In this document: piece after piece, positions 46,880-56,863 of the stretch
Layout of the letters: the number at the start of each line of letters is the position of its first letter
How positions within the stretch are numbered: the stretch's first letter is position 1
The notes under the pieces: generated by a model
Databases searched by the model: none
Told to the model about the DNA's origin: nothing
Seen by the model: the letters and a program-made list of their open reading frames with translations, nothing else
Made by a program: the position numbers and the translations under genes
From: Symsagittifera roscoffensis
Lineage: Eukaryota > Xenacoelomorpha > Acoela > Convolutidae
Direction: 5' to 3'
NCBI RefSeq assembly: GCF_963678635.1
Contig: NC_087071.1
Span: forward strand, 33,594,141 to 33,658,140
Length of the DNA stretch: 64,000 nt

Positions 46880-47405
46880 ATTTCGAAGTCTCTGTAGGTT
46901 TCAGCATTGTTTCATTAGATAGAAAGTAAAATTATTGTTTAATTTAGATAGAATGTAAGATTATCTATTAAATTAGGTCAAATAATAGCTAATCTTATCG
47001 TGTTTTAAAAAAATTTTGAAACTTTTTCCAAGTTTTCCAAGTTTTTACCCAAAAACTCATACCATTGACTTACCATGTATCAAAAAACTAAAAAAAAGTC
47101 CTTCATTACACAACCTACACGTAAATAAACTTTTGATATTTACAAATTATTTAACACGCGCCAACACTTTTAAGAAAAAACTAGACGTTTCCAGACAAAA
47201 ACCAAAAAATTTACGTTTTTCTTACCATTATCTTACCATCACACGAATCATGAAATCTTACCAATGGTATTCCCTGTCTTATTACTTTGTAGACTCTATA
47301 CCCAACCTTAATACATAGCTTCAAGACCGGATGCTCTATTCCCTATCTTAAAACATGGGGGTCTTCCACCTACACCCCCCCCCTCACTTTAGCCTCAACA
47401 TCTAC
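46880..47405 (+). repeat. 3' terminal segment of polymerase element, copy B
   Basis: The most complete of the three copies of this segment. It ends in a C-rich tract (about 47368-47384) and atctactact, the same end as at 8705, which gives the likely right boundary of the element family. Confidence 0.75.
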
Positions 47406-48052
47406 TACTCAGGTTATTGAACGGATGCTGACAGTCTTGTTCAAATTGCGGACTTTTTGCAACCAGTGAAAGTCATTGATTTTTTAAACAAAATTATAAA
47501 AACCTTGAGCGTTTCATTTTTCTTTTCTATTTTTTGCTCGACTATAAGACAATGAACTCAACGTATCATAGATAGGCGACTGAATAAAAAATAAGCTCAA
47601 GCTCTTACGTTTGGTATTATTTTTTGACACCATAGCACTGGATCAGGAATTTTGAATCACTTTTCCTTTAAATTGAAAAAATCTAATATTTGGGAAACTG
47701 TTGGACAAATATTTTACCATTGACCCAAAAAATAAAAAGAGTTTCAAAAATTTTTTTTTCAAAAAAATAGAAAAGATCATTGTTTGTTAATAAGCAAATA
47801 AAAAACCCTCGAGTTATTTACGAATAAAAAAATTTTAATCATCAAGCAGTTGATATCATTCTGCGAGACATGACTTTGTCATGACATCCAAGTCAATTAG
47901 TAAGTCTCGATAAAAGTGAACTTAAATAATGCCTCACTAGGTTTTGGCGTAGTATTATCCTCGTTTTGTTAGGATTTTTCTTAAGATTTCCACCTTGGAG
48001 GTAGCCTAAACTTACTTAAAATTAATTTATTTGAATAAACTTCCAAAAAAAC

Positions 48053-48540
48053 TTGGTATTTTTCGCCGAATCTATGTCTGAGTTTTTTTGGCATCATTTT
48101 ATGCGCAAGATGTTTTTATATAGAGATAGTACCTTCGATACAACTTTGTCTGCACAAGGTTTTTCAACTCTCTACGAAAAGCAAGCGGCTGAAAGAAACG
48201 CGGAAATCAAAAGGAATCAGCCCTCACAATTCAAAATATCAGTTTGCCAGAAGTTTAGTCACAAATTCTTTATACCTAGATGGGATATTTTTTTTCTAAA
48301 CCATGTTTTTACTAGCCATCGAATGACTTGGAGTCACTAATGGTCCAGCATACGACACAAGTGAGAAATATTCAATTAAAATACTATAATGCCTTCAATG
48401 AGAATCAAAATTTAGCTTTTCATAATTTGTTTGTTGCTTTGTTTTTACGAAGATTAAATGACAAAAAAAGAAATAAATCAAAACTTTATATTCAGAAACT
48501 CTTACAAAAGGAGATCAGAGCATGGAACTCTTTAGAGTGA
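48053..48540 (+). CDS. Two overlapping small frames, unknown
   Basis: The first frame (48053-48340) includes STFDTTLSAQGFSTLYEKQA and a charged helical stretch. The second (48328-48540, different phase) starts MVQHTTQVRNIQLKYYNAFN within it and ends with KEIRAWNSLE and TGA. The 13-base overlap suggests one gene split by a frameshift, or two exons. Both are Lys/Arg/Asn-rich and single copy in the window. Not recognised. Confidence 0.35.
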
Positions 48541-48825
48541 TATTTGTCCGTTGTTTTGTGCAAAGTTTTTTGGTTAAAAAATTGCAGATTGTTTGCAAAA
48601 AGCTAGTTCTCAGTTCTCATTTTTTTCTGCAAAAAACATCCCACCTTTCTAAATATATTTTTTTGAAATTCAAAACAACTAAATTCATTTAAGTTGGTTG
48701 CTTGTTTTTCAATTACAACTTTTTTTCGAAGTGCAGCTTTGGTTTTTGATTTTGTTTTCAAATTACGCAATTACTCACTTTGCTTTATTCCTTTCAAAAA
48801 AGTTTTTAGAATTATTTAGCAGTTT

Positions 48826-48945
48826 TTAGGAGGAGGAGGGGGTGGGGGTAAAGTTGTAACTGAATTGTTTTGCTACGTAGTTCAGGGGGAGTGAGGGTCA
48901 AAAGGGCAATCATTCGATGACTAGGGGAGGGAAAGGTTAAAGGAA
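48826..48945 (+). other. G-rich tract
   Basis: Runs such as aggaggaggagggggtggggg, then tcagggggagtgaggg and aggggagggaaagg occur within 120 bases of otherwise AT-rich DNA. At least four G-runs of three or more are close enough for a G-quadruplex on the plus strand. No gene is seen here. Confidence 0.6.
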
Positions 48946-49059
48946 TCAATTTCTCTTTTGCGAAAGTTCAAATTTATGAATCGAGTAGGCCGTACTATCC
49001 ATTTAAATTGATTTTATGTTCTCATACCTCGAGTTTTGATTTTAAATTTCAATCAGAAC

Positions 49060-50364
49060 TTAAAACATTATCATGGTCATATTTATCCAATGGGCAAACA
49101 AAGGTACGTTAGCAAAGAAACTGCCTCCGTTGCAGAACTGTCCAGGAGTGCTTATCTGACGTTTGTAATAACTAGCGATTCCATAAACACATTTCGGTAT
49201 AATTGATCCACAATTGAAAGTGTACAATGGACTACCATCGTCCAGATAACAAATATTGGAGTTTTCAATTGCACTTTCTACGCAAATATTGTCCTCTCGA
49301 CATCGTAGGCTTTCCAGATAAGACGGCCTTGGTTCGAAAGATGTTTGGAAGAAAAAAGTTTCCTGGGTGTTTTTTAAACCCTCTTATTTATTCTGCTTTA
49401 CAATAAAAATTACACAACCAATTTTCAAAAATGAACTTCAGTTTGTTATTATGTTCATCAATTTTTGATTTGCAATTTTGGTTTTATCTTGCAAGTAGAG
49501 CTTTTATTTTTCATGTGTTTTGAAATACTAGCAAAAAAAGGTTACTCGAAACGGATTTTTTATCAACTCAGACATTGAAAAATTTTCATGTTTGATGGGA
49601 AAGTATATTCAATTATAAAACAAGAATTTTATGGTTTGGTGTTCGGAAAGGGTTTAAATTTTCCTGTAACGTTGTTGGATACACGTGCAATTTCTGTGAG
49701 GTTGAGCCCATACCGCACGAACCTGAACGGTCGAAGTCACATTGGGAATAGTTGAACACTTTGTATAGATAAACAAAACCTAGAAGTCTGGCATTTAGAA
49801 AATTATTCAGCTTTCAGTTGCACTCAACTCAAGGAATTTTCGCCAAAAATGATAAAAGTTCGATTATCTTTAGGTGTTCCGCTCAAAAAAAAAAGATTTA
49901 AGAAACTAAAAAATCAGAAAATCAACTCTCCTGATCGAAGAAATTCATTTACAAAAAAAATAAAAATTTACAAAATATCTAGGTGTTGCTTCGCTGTTTT
50001 TGTGTTTAAGTGTAGTTTTTAGTATTTTGGTGGGCAGAATAAGAACAGTGTACTTAGTAAAATTTCGATTTTTGTATGAAATAGGTTTTGATGCTTCAAA
50101 GAAAAGCTTCAAAGAAACAAGCTTGAAAGAAACACCATTTGATTTTATTTGAAAAAAAACTAAAAGATTATATATGTACAGTGTTTTAGGTCGATTGAAT
50201 CAGCTATTTCCGTCTTTTCGATTTTCGTCCCTAAAAGGTCTGGGTAAACATTGTAATTAAGATCGGTACATATTGGCAAAATACGACGAGGATCCCTAAT
50301 GGGATACAACAGTTTCAGTAGCCCGACATCGTTTGTGAAGAATCCATCATTTAGTCGCCTGTAG
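49060..50364 (-). pseudogene. Chymotrypsin-fold serine protease homologue, C-terminal relic
   Basis: Two minus-strand exons of the S1 family. Exon 50364 to about 50180 (acceptor tttccag) has RRLNDGFFTNDVGLLKLLYP followed by RILPICTD, matching the catalytic-Asp block NDxxLLKL and the following PIC. Exon 49362-49060 (acceptor acccag) has TSFEPRPSYLESLRCREDNI, then CYLDDGSPLYTF where the family has GDSGGPL, then VYGIASYY, FCNGGSFFANVPLFAHWI and TAA. The nucleophile Ser is replaced by Asp, so the product could not be catalytic. The catalytic-His exon was not found, and the donor of the first exon does not phase cleanly with the second. Either a non-catalytic homologue or a decayed fragment. Confidence 0.75.
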
Positions 50365-51056
50365 CTGGAAACACAATCAAAGCCGATTCAGTGTAATTTT
50401 TTTCGTTATTTATATGTACTCTTTGTTTCAAATACAAAAATACAAACAAAATAGAATAATTAGATTTTCGCTGTTTTAGTTGTGAACACGCTTAGGGGAA
50501 AAACTTCCCTTATAGTCGTGCTATACAAGTTTAGCCAGACTCTTGCAGTAATCTTGAAGTAACCTATCCATTTTACAAAAAAGTGCATTATTTGTTTTTT
50601 TTAAAAATTTTTCCTTCCAGCTTTTTTGGTGTTTTCAGCGTTTTTTTTATTGTTTTAGTATGTATCTAGCTTATCAAATCAAATGAACTTCCATGAAATT
50701 GTACATAAAATATTGTAACAAACAATTTTTTAAGATCAAAGTTAAACAAGAGGCTTTCAAAAACAATCAATGAAAATTGAAAAAAAATTGTTAATTTGAA
50801 AAAAAAATGACAAAATGAAAAATCAGAGAAAGGCTTAGAAATAGTTTTCATGCAATTCATCAGAAAAATTTAAAACCGCCAATTAATCGAATTAAAATTG
50901 AATAGACATTTTCAAAAAGTCAAAAAGGTCGTGTTACGATAATTGCTTGAACTGCCTATTTTATACAACATCATCAGTATAGTTTCTACGTGTTTGAAGA
51001 AATGCAAATTTGAAGAATTGCATTATCAAATTAGTAATTGCAAAGTCTTCGCAACA

Positions 51057-52690
51057 GGTTTTCAAACGCCCGTTAGTAACCCCAGGTGAAAAATTTTTTC
51101 ATATCTTTTCAAATCTTCTGTTTCTAGGTTCATAAGCAGGATCACTCTCCGTATAGCACAAAACAAACGTTGTTTTCTAAAATAATTGTTCCCAATTAAA
51201 TTTTTCGACTTTTATGATATTACAGGAGTAATCAGTTTTTTATCTTATAAGCTTTGACCAATTGGTGGGATTTTGACTGAATTGTTCATTAGTATTTGAC
51301 ATTTTCCGAGGACTTCTGCTCAGAAAACTGCGAACTTTTCTAAAGGAAAACCAATTTGATGACCAAATATTCCAGCTCAAATCCCGATCCAAAATGGTTT
51401 CGTGCAAATTTTTCAGCGTATCAATTTGTCATTAGACAAAATTTCAGCTATGATCAGAGCTGTCAATTGAATGGCAGTAAATTTTTCTTGATGGTAGGGA
51501 TTTGATTTGTAATGATACAAACTCTAACAATATTATAGAACCAATTAATGTAACTTTCATTCATTAAATTAAAAAATTGGCGAAAAGCCCAACGGGTTTT
51601 CAAACGCCCGTTATTTCACAAAAGATGACCACAGGTGAAAAATCTTTTCAAATCGTTTCAAATCTTCTGTTTCCAGGTTCATAAGCAGGATCACTTTCAG
51701 TATAGCACAAAAAACATGTTTTCTAAAAAGAATGGCTCCAATTAAAATTTCCGACTTTTAGGATTTTTACAGGAACCATCAGTTTTTTTTATCCTATAAG
51801 CTTTGACCAATTGATGGGATTTTTCAGGATTGTTCAATATTATTTTAAATTTTCCGAGTACTTCTGCTCAGAAAACTGCGAACATTTCTATAGGAAAACC
51901 AATTTGATGACCAAATATTCCAGCTCAAATCCCGATCCAAAATGGTTTCCTGCAAACTTTTCGGCTTATCAAATTGTCATTAGACAAAATTTCAGCTATG
52001 ATCAGAGCTGTCAATTGAATGGCAGTAAATTTTTCTTGATGGTAGGGATTTGATTTGTAATGATACAAACTCTAACAATATTATAGAACCAATTAATGTA
52101 ACTTTCATTCATTAAATTAAAAAATTGGCGAAAAGCCCAACGGGTTTTCAAACGCCCGTTATTTCACAAAAGATGACCCCAGGTGAAAAATTTTTTCATA
52201 TCTTTTCAAATCTTCTGTTTCTAGGTTCATAAGCAGGATCACTCTCCGTATAGCACAAAACAAACGTTGTTTTCTAAAATAATTGTTCCCAATTAAATTT
52301 TTCGACTTTTATGATATTACAGGAGTAATCAGTTTTTTATCTTATAAGCTTTGACCAATTGGTGGGATTTTGACTGAATTGTTCATTAGTATTTGACATT
52401 TTCCGAGGACTTCTGCTCAGAAAACTGCGAACTTTTCTAAAGGAAAACCAATTTGATGACCAAATATTCCAGCTCAAATCCCGATCCAAAATGGTTTCCT
52501 GCAAACTTTTCGGCTTATCAAATTGTCATCAGACATATATTGTATTTCTTTAACCACAAAATTTCAGCTTTTAAAAAATTAATAGATGACAGTCAGAGCT
52601 GTCAATTGAATGGCAGTATTCTTTTCCTGGTGGTAGGAATTTAATTTGTATTAACACAAACTCAAACAAAATTAATTGTAGAACCATATA
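51057..52690 (+). repeat. Three tandem units of about 545 bp, exon-like
   Basis: Unit starts (ggttttcaaacgcccgtta) lie at 51057, 51596 and 52143. Units 1 and 2 are near-identical over their full length; unit 3 has an insertion near 52535. Unit 2 holds an open stretch with LMTKYSSSNPDPKWFPANFS and QNFSYDQSCQLNGSKFFLM before a possible gtaggg donor; units 1 and 3 have a TAA (ttctaaag) upstream of that stretch. The minus strand is also partly open (SNTNEQFSQNPTNWSKLI in units 1 and 3). Coding status is undecided. Confidence 0.75.
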
Positions 52691-52929
52691 TAGTAAATAA
52701 AGTAAAAATTTGGTGAAAACTGTTCTTGTAATTTTAGATTGCATAAATAGTTTCATGAATTGGTTACACTAAAATCGAATCATCAAAAGAAGATATCACA
52801 ATTTGTTTCAATTAGTTGATTTTTTTTTCAGCACACTGCGCTTCATTGTTCCGGCTTTCGAAAAAGTCGAAATATATAGACTTGGTGTAGTTTTTATTCA
52901 ATTTTCTACAGGTAAAAAAAAGTTTTTGT

Positions 52930-54100
52930 AGGAAAGTATTTTAACCATCTGAGATCTGAGAGACATTGTTATCTAAGGCTCATTTATGAGAAAAATCTTC
53001 ACCTGTGGTCATCTTTTGCGAATTAACGGGCGTTTGAAAATTGCTGATTTGCGATAATTAAGGTGCGATATATGCGTAGTCATCACAAGCGTGAGAAGCA
53101 AATCCTTACGTTCCAAAATGAATTGAGGCTAGCAAATTGATTCTATTATCGCATTACGAGACACTACTCTTATTGTTTTAAATGTCGTGTGGTGGGATAA
53201 AATTAAAAAAAAAAGAAAAAAGTCGCCCTTTTCAGTTATTCTGTCTTTTATTCAACCGAAAAAAAAAATCAATTGGAACTAAAGGCAGTCGGAACATGGA
53301 AGGCTTTTCACTTGATATACGAGCAGTCTTGTTCTAAATACAAACCTCAAACAGCCTATGTAAAAAACTTTATGAAATTCCAGATAGCTAAAAAAGAGAG
53401 CGTGAAAACCTGTTCTACCTAATTTTAGATTAACCTATTTACACCATTTTTTCTTAATTTTTGCATAAATATTCATAATGCAGCTCAGTTAAAGATGTTT
53501 CTCGAGATGATCTTTACTGCAATGATTTCTAACTTATTTTTGTCTTATTTCTGACAAATTTTTTTGTGCTTAATGAAAATTTCAAAGCTTAATGCCCGTT
53601 TTTTATTCAATCATGATAGTTCGTAGCGTTTTGGAATTTTTTGCGCTTTTAATTGATAACAAAACTGCCAAATTTTTCTACAAGTCACTCAAAATGCACA
53701 ATTTTGAGCTCAAATTGGCTAAAAAACAAAGCAATGTTTCAAACCTTGCTCCAGAATCCGCCTATCCAAGTGGCAGGTTTTGCAGTAATTACTGATGGGT
53801 TGGGCTAATTTTATATCCAAATTTGCATAAAAGTATGCAATCTGAGGTTTTTGAAAACTTTTGGTAAAGTATTAACATGAATATATAAAAAACTTGTCCA
53901 AATCTGAGAGTCTGAGTGAAGTGTTTCTTTTTGGGCTCCAGATCTTTAAATGTTTATTTTTTGCAATTTTAGAAGGTATGAAGCTCCGATATTTCAGAAT
54001 TTCGTTGCGTTCACCGTTCATCAAATTTGGCATTTCGGAAAGAAACATTTTCAAAACCGGGCGAGCAGTGTTTTCTATAGTAAGAGCAGTTTTTGGCATT
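52930..54100 (+). mobile_element. Polymerase-B element, 5' fragment C
   Basis: Matches 36389-37550 of copy A and stops abruptly at gtttttggcatt, before any polymerase sequence. It includes the conserved 75-codon minus frame (53872-54099). It lies beside the 545-bp tandem array; the element start and the array share, in opposite orientation, the words cacctgtggtcatcttttg and aacgggcgttt. Confidence 0.8.
53872..54099 (-). CDS. Conserved 75-codon frame, copy C (strand uncertain)
   Basis: Third copy of the frame at 37322-37549, open despite the loss of the rest of the element; it begins at the truncation point (MPKTALTIENTARPVLKMFL). Differences are mostly single substitutions. Confidence 0.35.
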   Translation of the reverse strand: MPKTALTIENTARPVLKMFLSEMPNLMNGERNEILKYRSFIPSKIAKNKHLKIWSPKRNTSLRLSDLDKFFIYSC

Positions 54101-54794
54101 TAAAAATTTTTTAAATAGTTTGAGCGGTTTCTGAACTGTTTGAGGAATTTTTCAGCAAATTGAGCGCAAGGGGTTTCAGAAAACGTTCAAAAAAGTTACG
54201 ATTTGGCGCAAAAGGAACTCGAAAAGGCACTGAAATCGTTATCTATTTTCGATCAAAACCTGGAGCCGGGTAGCTTTGTACACGCGGTATGGATTTTTAT
54301 CTACCTGACAGGCGTGAACTTTGCTTGAACGAAGTGAAGTCGAGCTATTGTGGACCTTGGTGAAACCAAATGTTCTGTGTCAACAACCAAAACGAATATG
54401 TCTCCCACTAAAAAATTGCAGACGACATTTGCAAACGAAGAAATAAAATACATCAACACAAAAAAAGTATTCTAAACTACAAAATCAACAATTTTGATGT
54501 GATGTGAAAACTTTCAAAAATTTTAAAATAATAATTTTTCAGACGGCTCTTGTAAATTAAAGCAAAAAAACTGGCATCAAACTTGAAATTTAGACAACAT
54601 TCAGATGCAACATTCAGATGCCTATGTCGTAACAAATAACGATCTCAAAATAGCTCCAAGAACAGGCTTCTTTGGAATGGTTGCCTAATATTGAAGTGTA
54701 TCCTGAAAACTTGCGGAATCGGTAACAGTTTTTGGAATCCAATAATAAAAATGATATATATGTGTTTAGTAAATTTAGCTGGCGTGAAAACCGC

Positions 54795-54960
54795 AGCTGC
54801 AAATGAAATCCACAAATCGTAAGAGGGATCCGCAAACTGCAAGCGGAATCCGCAACTTGTAAGCGGAATCCGCATAAATGTGCAAAGTTGGCTTGCGTTT
54901 AAGTTGGCTTGCAAACTTACGTTTGCAAAGTTGGCTTGCATTTACGAAATCAGGAATAGC
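54795..54960 (+). repeat. Short GC-richer tandem repeats
   Basis: About four units of (a/t)gcggaatccgcaa(a/c)t(t/c)gta(a/g) are followed by three units of gcaaagttggcttgcgttta. These lie just upstream of the frame at 55000. Confidence 0.65.
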
Positions 54961-54999
54961 TAGTTATAATCGCTCGTTGCGTAATCCGCAACAAAACTA

Positions 55000-55335
55000 A
55001 TGCATCAAGTGCGTCAAAAATTACCTTACAATTATTTGTCCGCGGGCTCAAAAGAAGTTTTGTATAAGGAATTAATGTACATTTGGAAACATATTCAAAA
55101 ACTCGTCTCTAGAATCCAGGAAGATACAGACACAAAATTTTGCGCCTACTCAGCTGAACAGTTTGGCCTCGTAAGAAGCGTGATCAAATTTTCTTCACGT
55201 GCTCCAAGATTTTCAGTTAGCAAAAAAAAACAATGTTGCGGCATAGCTAAAAAATGGTCAAGCAAAATTCCAATAATTGCGAAATTTTGCTACAAAGTTT
55301 TGCAAAGGTTCCCAAAAACTATTGAATTTTTATAA
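55000..55335 (+). CDS. 111-codon basic protein, unknown
   Basis: ATG frame starting MHQVRQKLPYNYLSAGSKEV and ending in TAA. It is rich in Lys, Ser and Tyr with six cysteines near its C-terminal half (FCAYSAEQFG; KKKQCCGIAKKWSSKIPIIA). No signal peptide. It could be a complete small gene or one exon. Not recognised. Confidence 0.4.
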   Translation: MHQVRQKLPYNYLSAGSKEVLYKELMYIWKHIQKLVSRIQEDTDTKFCAYSAEQFGLVRSVIKFSSRAPRFSVSKKKQCCGIAKKWSSKIPIIAKFCYKVLQRFPKTIEFL

Positions 55336-55974
55336 CGTTTGATATCTCAACTTGAATGAAAAATTCTGCAAAAAATTTTCCAACCGAACAGCATTCACTC
55401 TCGGAGAGTTATTTAACGCAAGCTATAAGTTACAAGGGGGTCCCTTTTTGATTTTGTAACCTGATAGCTCTCGCATTAGGAAAAATGACCATTGATAAAA
55501 CATTTGCAAGTATCCAGCAGGGTATTTAGCAAGGAGAGCCCCTTTTTCCTCAAGCACTCAACTCCACAACACCTATTTGATTTTTTTAAGACATCTAGTT
55601 TTGTCTGAACGGCAGAAAATGAGTATTCATGTGACGGTGGCGTGGTACGAGACAGTTTTTTAATATGTGTTAGTTAAATATTAAACCTATTTATAGTTTT
55701 TTCCTAATTGGTGTGCATAACTGTTGCTATCGCAATCTATATGTGAGGTTTTTTGATGAGCAGAGTTTTAAATAAATAGTTTCAAAAAATATCAAATTTG
55801 ACTTCAAAAACTGTTGAATTTCTTGAAACAGGTATATAGCATTTTCAAATTTCGATATTTTGACAGAAGTTGTGTAGTGTTTAGATTTGTACTCGAGAAA
55901 TTGGAGAGCCCTGGGCTGAGTACATATCGAGAAATATAGTTTGTTGGTTGGAAAGAACACAAAAATTGATTTAG

Positions 55975-56161
55975 CAAAGACGATGGTGGCTGTTCAAGAG
56001 AAGGCTATGGCTTTAGGCGAGGTGATTGTCGAATCCGAGTTGTTCATTTAAATTTCAGTACTGAGCGTCATTCTGTTTGTTGTACGAAGTGTTCGTATTG
56101 CTATTTGAAGGGTGACTGTTGTTTTGACATGGTGGAACCTGATCTAAACTACATTTTATGA
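55975..56161 (+). CDS. Cysteine-rich terminal exon, probably secreted protein
   Basis: After a gatttag acceptor an open stretch of about 61 codons runs to TGA at 56159-56161. It has eight cysteines in the pattern C-x11-C-x16-CC-x2-C-x2-C-x5-CC, with GYGFRRGDCRIRVVHLNFST and HSVCCTKCSYCYLKGDCC. There is no ATG, so it would be a final exon; upstream exons were not identified. The density and pairing of Cys suggest a disulfide-rich extracellular domain. It ends about 80 bases before the LTR of the Gypsy element. Family unknown. Confidence 0.4.
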
Positions 56162-56242
56162 TTGGATAAATTAGATATTTTACCAATGTAAAGTATTTAA
56201 TATTAACCAATCATGATCCATCTGACTAACAATCCACTTATT

Positions 56243-56542
56243 TGTAAGTGCTGAAATTACTAGTAATTTCAGCACCAGAGAGATTTGAATTTAACTTAGA
56301 AATTAGTTGACTCTCCAAGAAGACTTCAGCAGCCGCAATAAACCAGTATACCCTAGATCTATTGAGCCTAGCAGAGACTAGTTAAACAACCTGAGACTAG
56401 ATAGTATAAGAGTAAGATTAGGATTGGTATTAGACTAAGAAGTTGCACGAATCTATACGGCCGAAAATAAGATAGCGTGACGAGCAGACGGTGTACCCTA
56501 TCCGAAATTACTCTATGAGTTATACACATCGGTCATAACTCA
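56243..56542 (+). repeat. Candidate 5' LTR (about 300 bp)
   Basis: Begins TG (tgtaagtgctgaaattac) and ends CA (cataactca), immediately before a TGG-starting primer site. Near its start is a perfect 28-bp palindrome (56248-56275). A tatagta/tataagag patch near 56400 could be promoter-like. The 3' LTR is outside the window, so the limits are inferred from TG...CA and the primer site only. Confidence 0.5.
56248..56275. repeat. Perfect 28-bp palindrome at the LTR start
   Basis: GTGCTGAAATTACT is followed directly by its exact reverse complement. It lies 5 bases inside the presumed LTR end. It could form a cruciform or hairpin, or be a two-fold protein-binding site. Confidence 0.9.
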
Positions 56543-56544
56543 TC

Positions 56545-56562
56545 TGGTGCGACCATAAGTCT
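56545..56562 (+). promoter_or_regulatory. Candidate tRNA primer-binding site
   Basis: TGGTGCGACC follows two bases after the presumed LTR end, as expected for pairing with a tRNA 3' CCA end. A tcgaac word shortly after resembles the complement of a tRNA T-loop. The exact tRNA is not assigned. Confidence 0.4.
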
Positions 56563-56602
56563 CGAACAAGACCTTAATAGCTTAGAATTAACCAAGAATA
56601 GA

Positions 56603-56863
56603 TTGGAATTTAGACAAAACATTTTTAAAATGTTACACGACGATAATTTAATCGAAATGTCTCTACGACTCAATAGATCAAAGCCAATATTCCGAACGAT
56701 AAGAGAACTACCCGGAATTGCAAGAAGACCTCGAACCAGAGACGACATACGACAAAGTAGAAACTTACCATATAGTTATATGATAGTTCGGCAAAAGCCA
56801 ACACAAACTTTTGTATTTAGAATACTACTAGCAATGAATTTAGATTTTCATTTGCAAACATAA
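56603..56863 (+). CDS. Small frame in the retrotransposon leader
   Basis: An 86-codon ATG frame (LRLNRSKPIFRTIRELPGIA onward), Arg-rich. It may be a leader ORF or chance. Between it and 57855 the leader is non-coding, with two copies of a gatcatcaaggc(t/c)(c/t)atccttggat motif at about 57192 and 57249. Confidence 0.25.
   Translation: MEFRQNIFKMLHDDNLIEMSLRLNRSKPIFRTIRELPGIARRPRTRDDIRQSRNLPYSYMIVRQKPTQTFVFRILLAMNLDFHLQT

Larger units (their letters stand above)
42196..47405 (+). mobile_element. Polymerase-B element, copy B
   Basis: Head-to-tail duplicate of copy A from 37158 onward; it lacks the first roughly 770 bases. Offset 5072-5073 through the polymerase. It ends with the full 3' segment including ctattccctatcttaaaaca and a C-rich tract. 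Copy B is slightly less damaged than copy A at one codon (GGA 45524 against TGA 40451), but has an extra C near 44920. Confidence 0.75.

Noticed and set aside
36389-47405. Calling the element a complete Polinton/Maverick
   Set aside because: Only the polymerase and fingers are recognisable. No retroviral-type integrase, capsid, protease or packaging ATPase was seen, and no terminal inverted repeat could be shown.
56248-56275. Palindrome as a transcription terminator
   Set aside because: Hairpin terminators of that type are bacterial, and the site lies at the beginning of an LTR in a eukaryotic genome.
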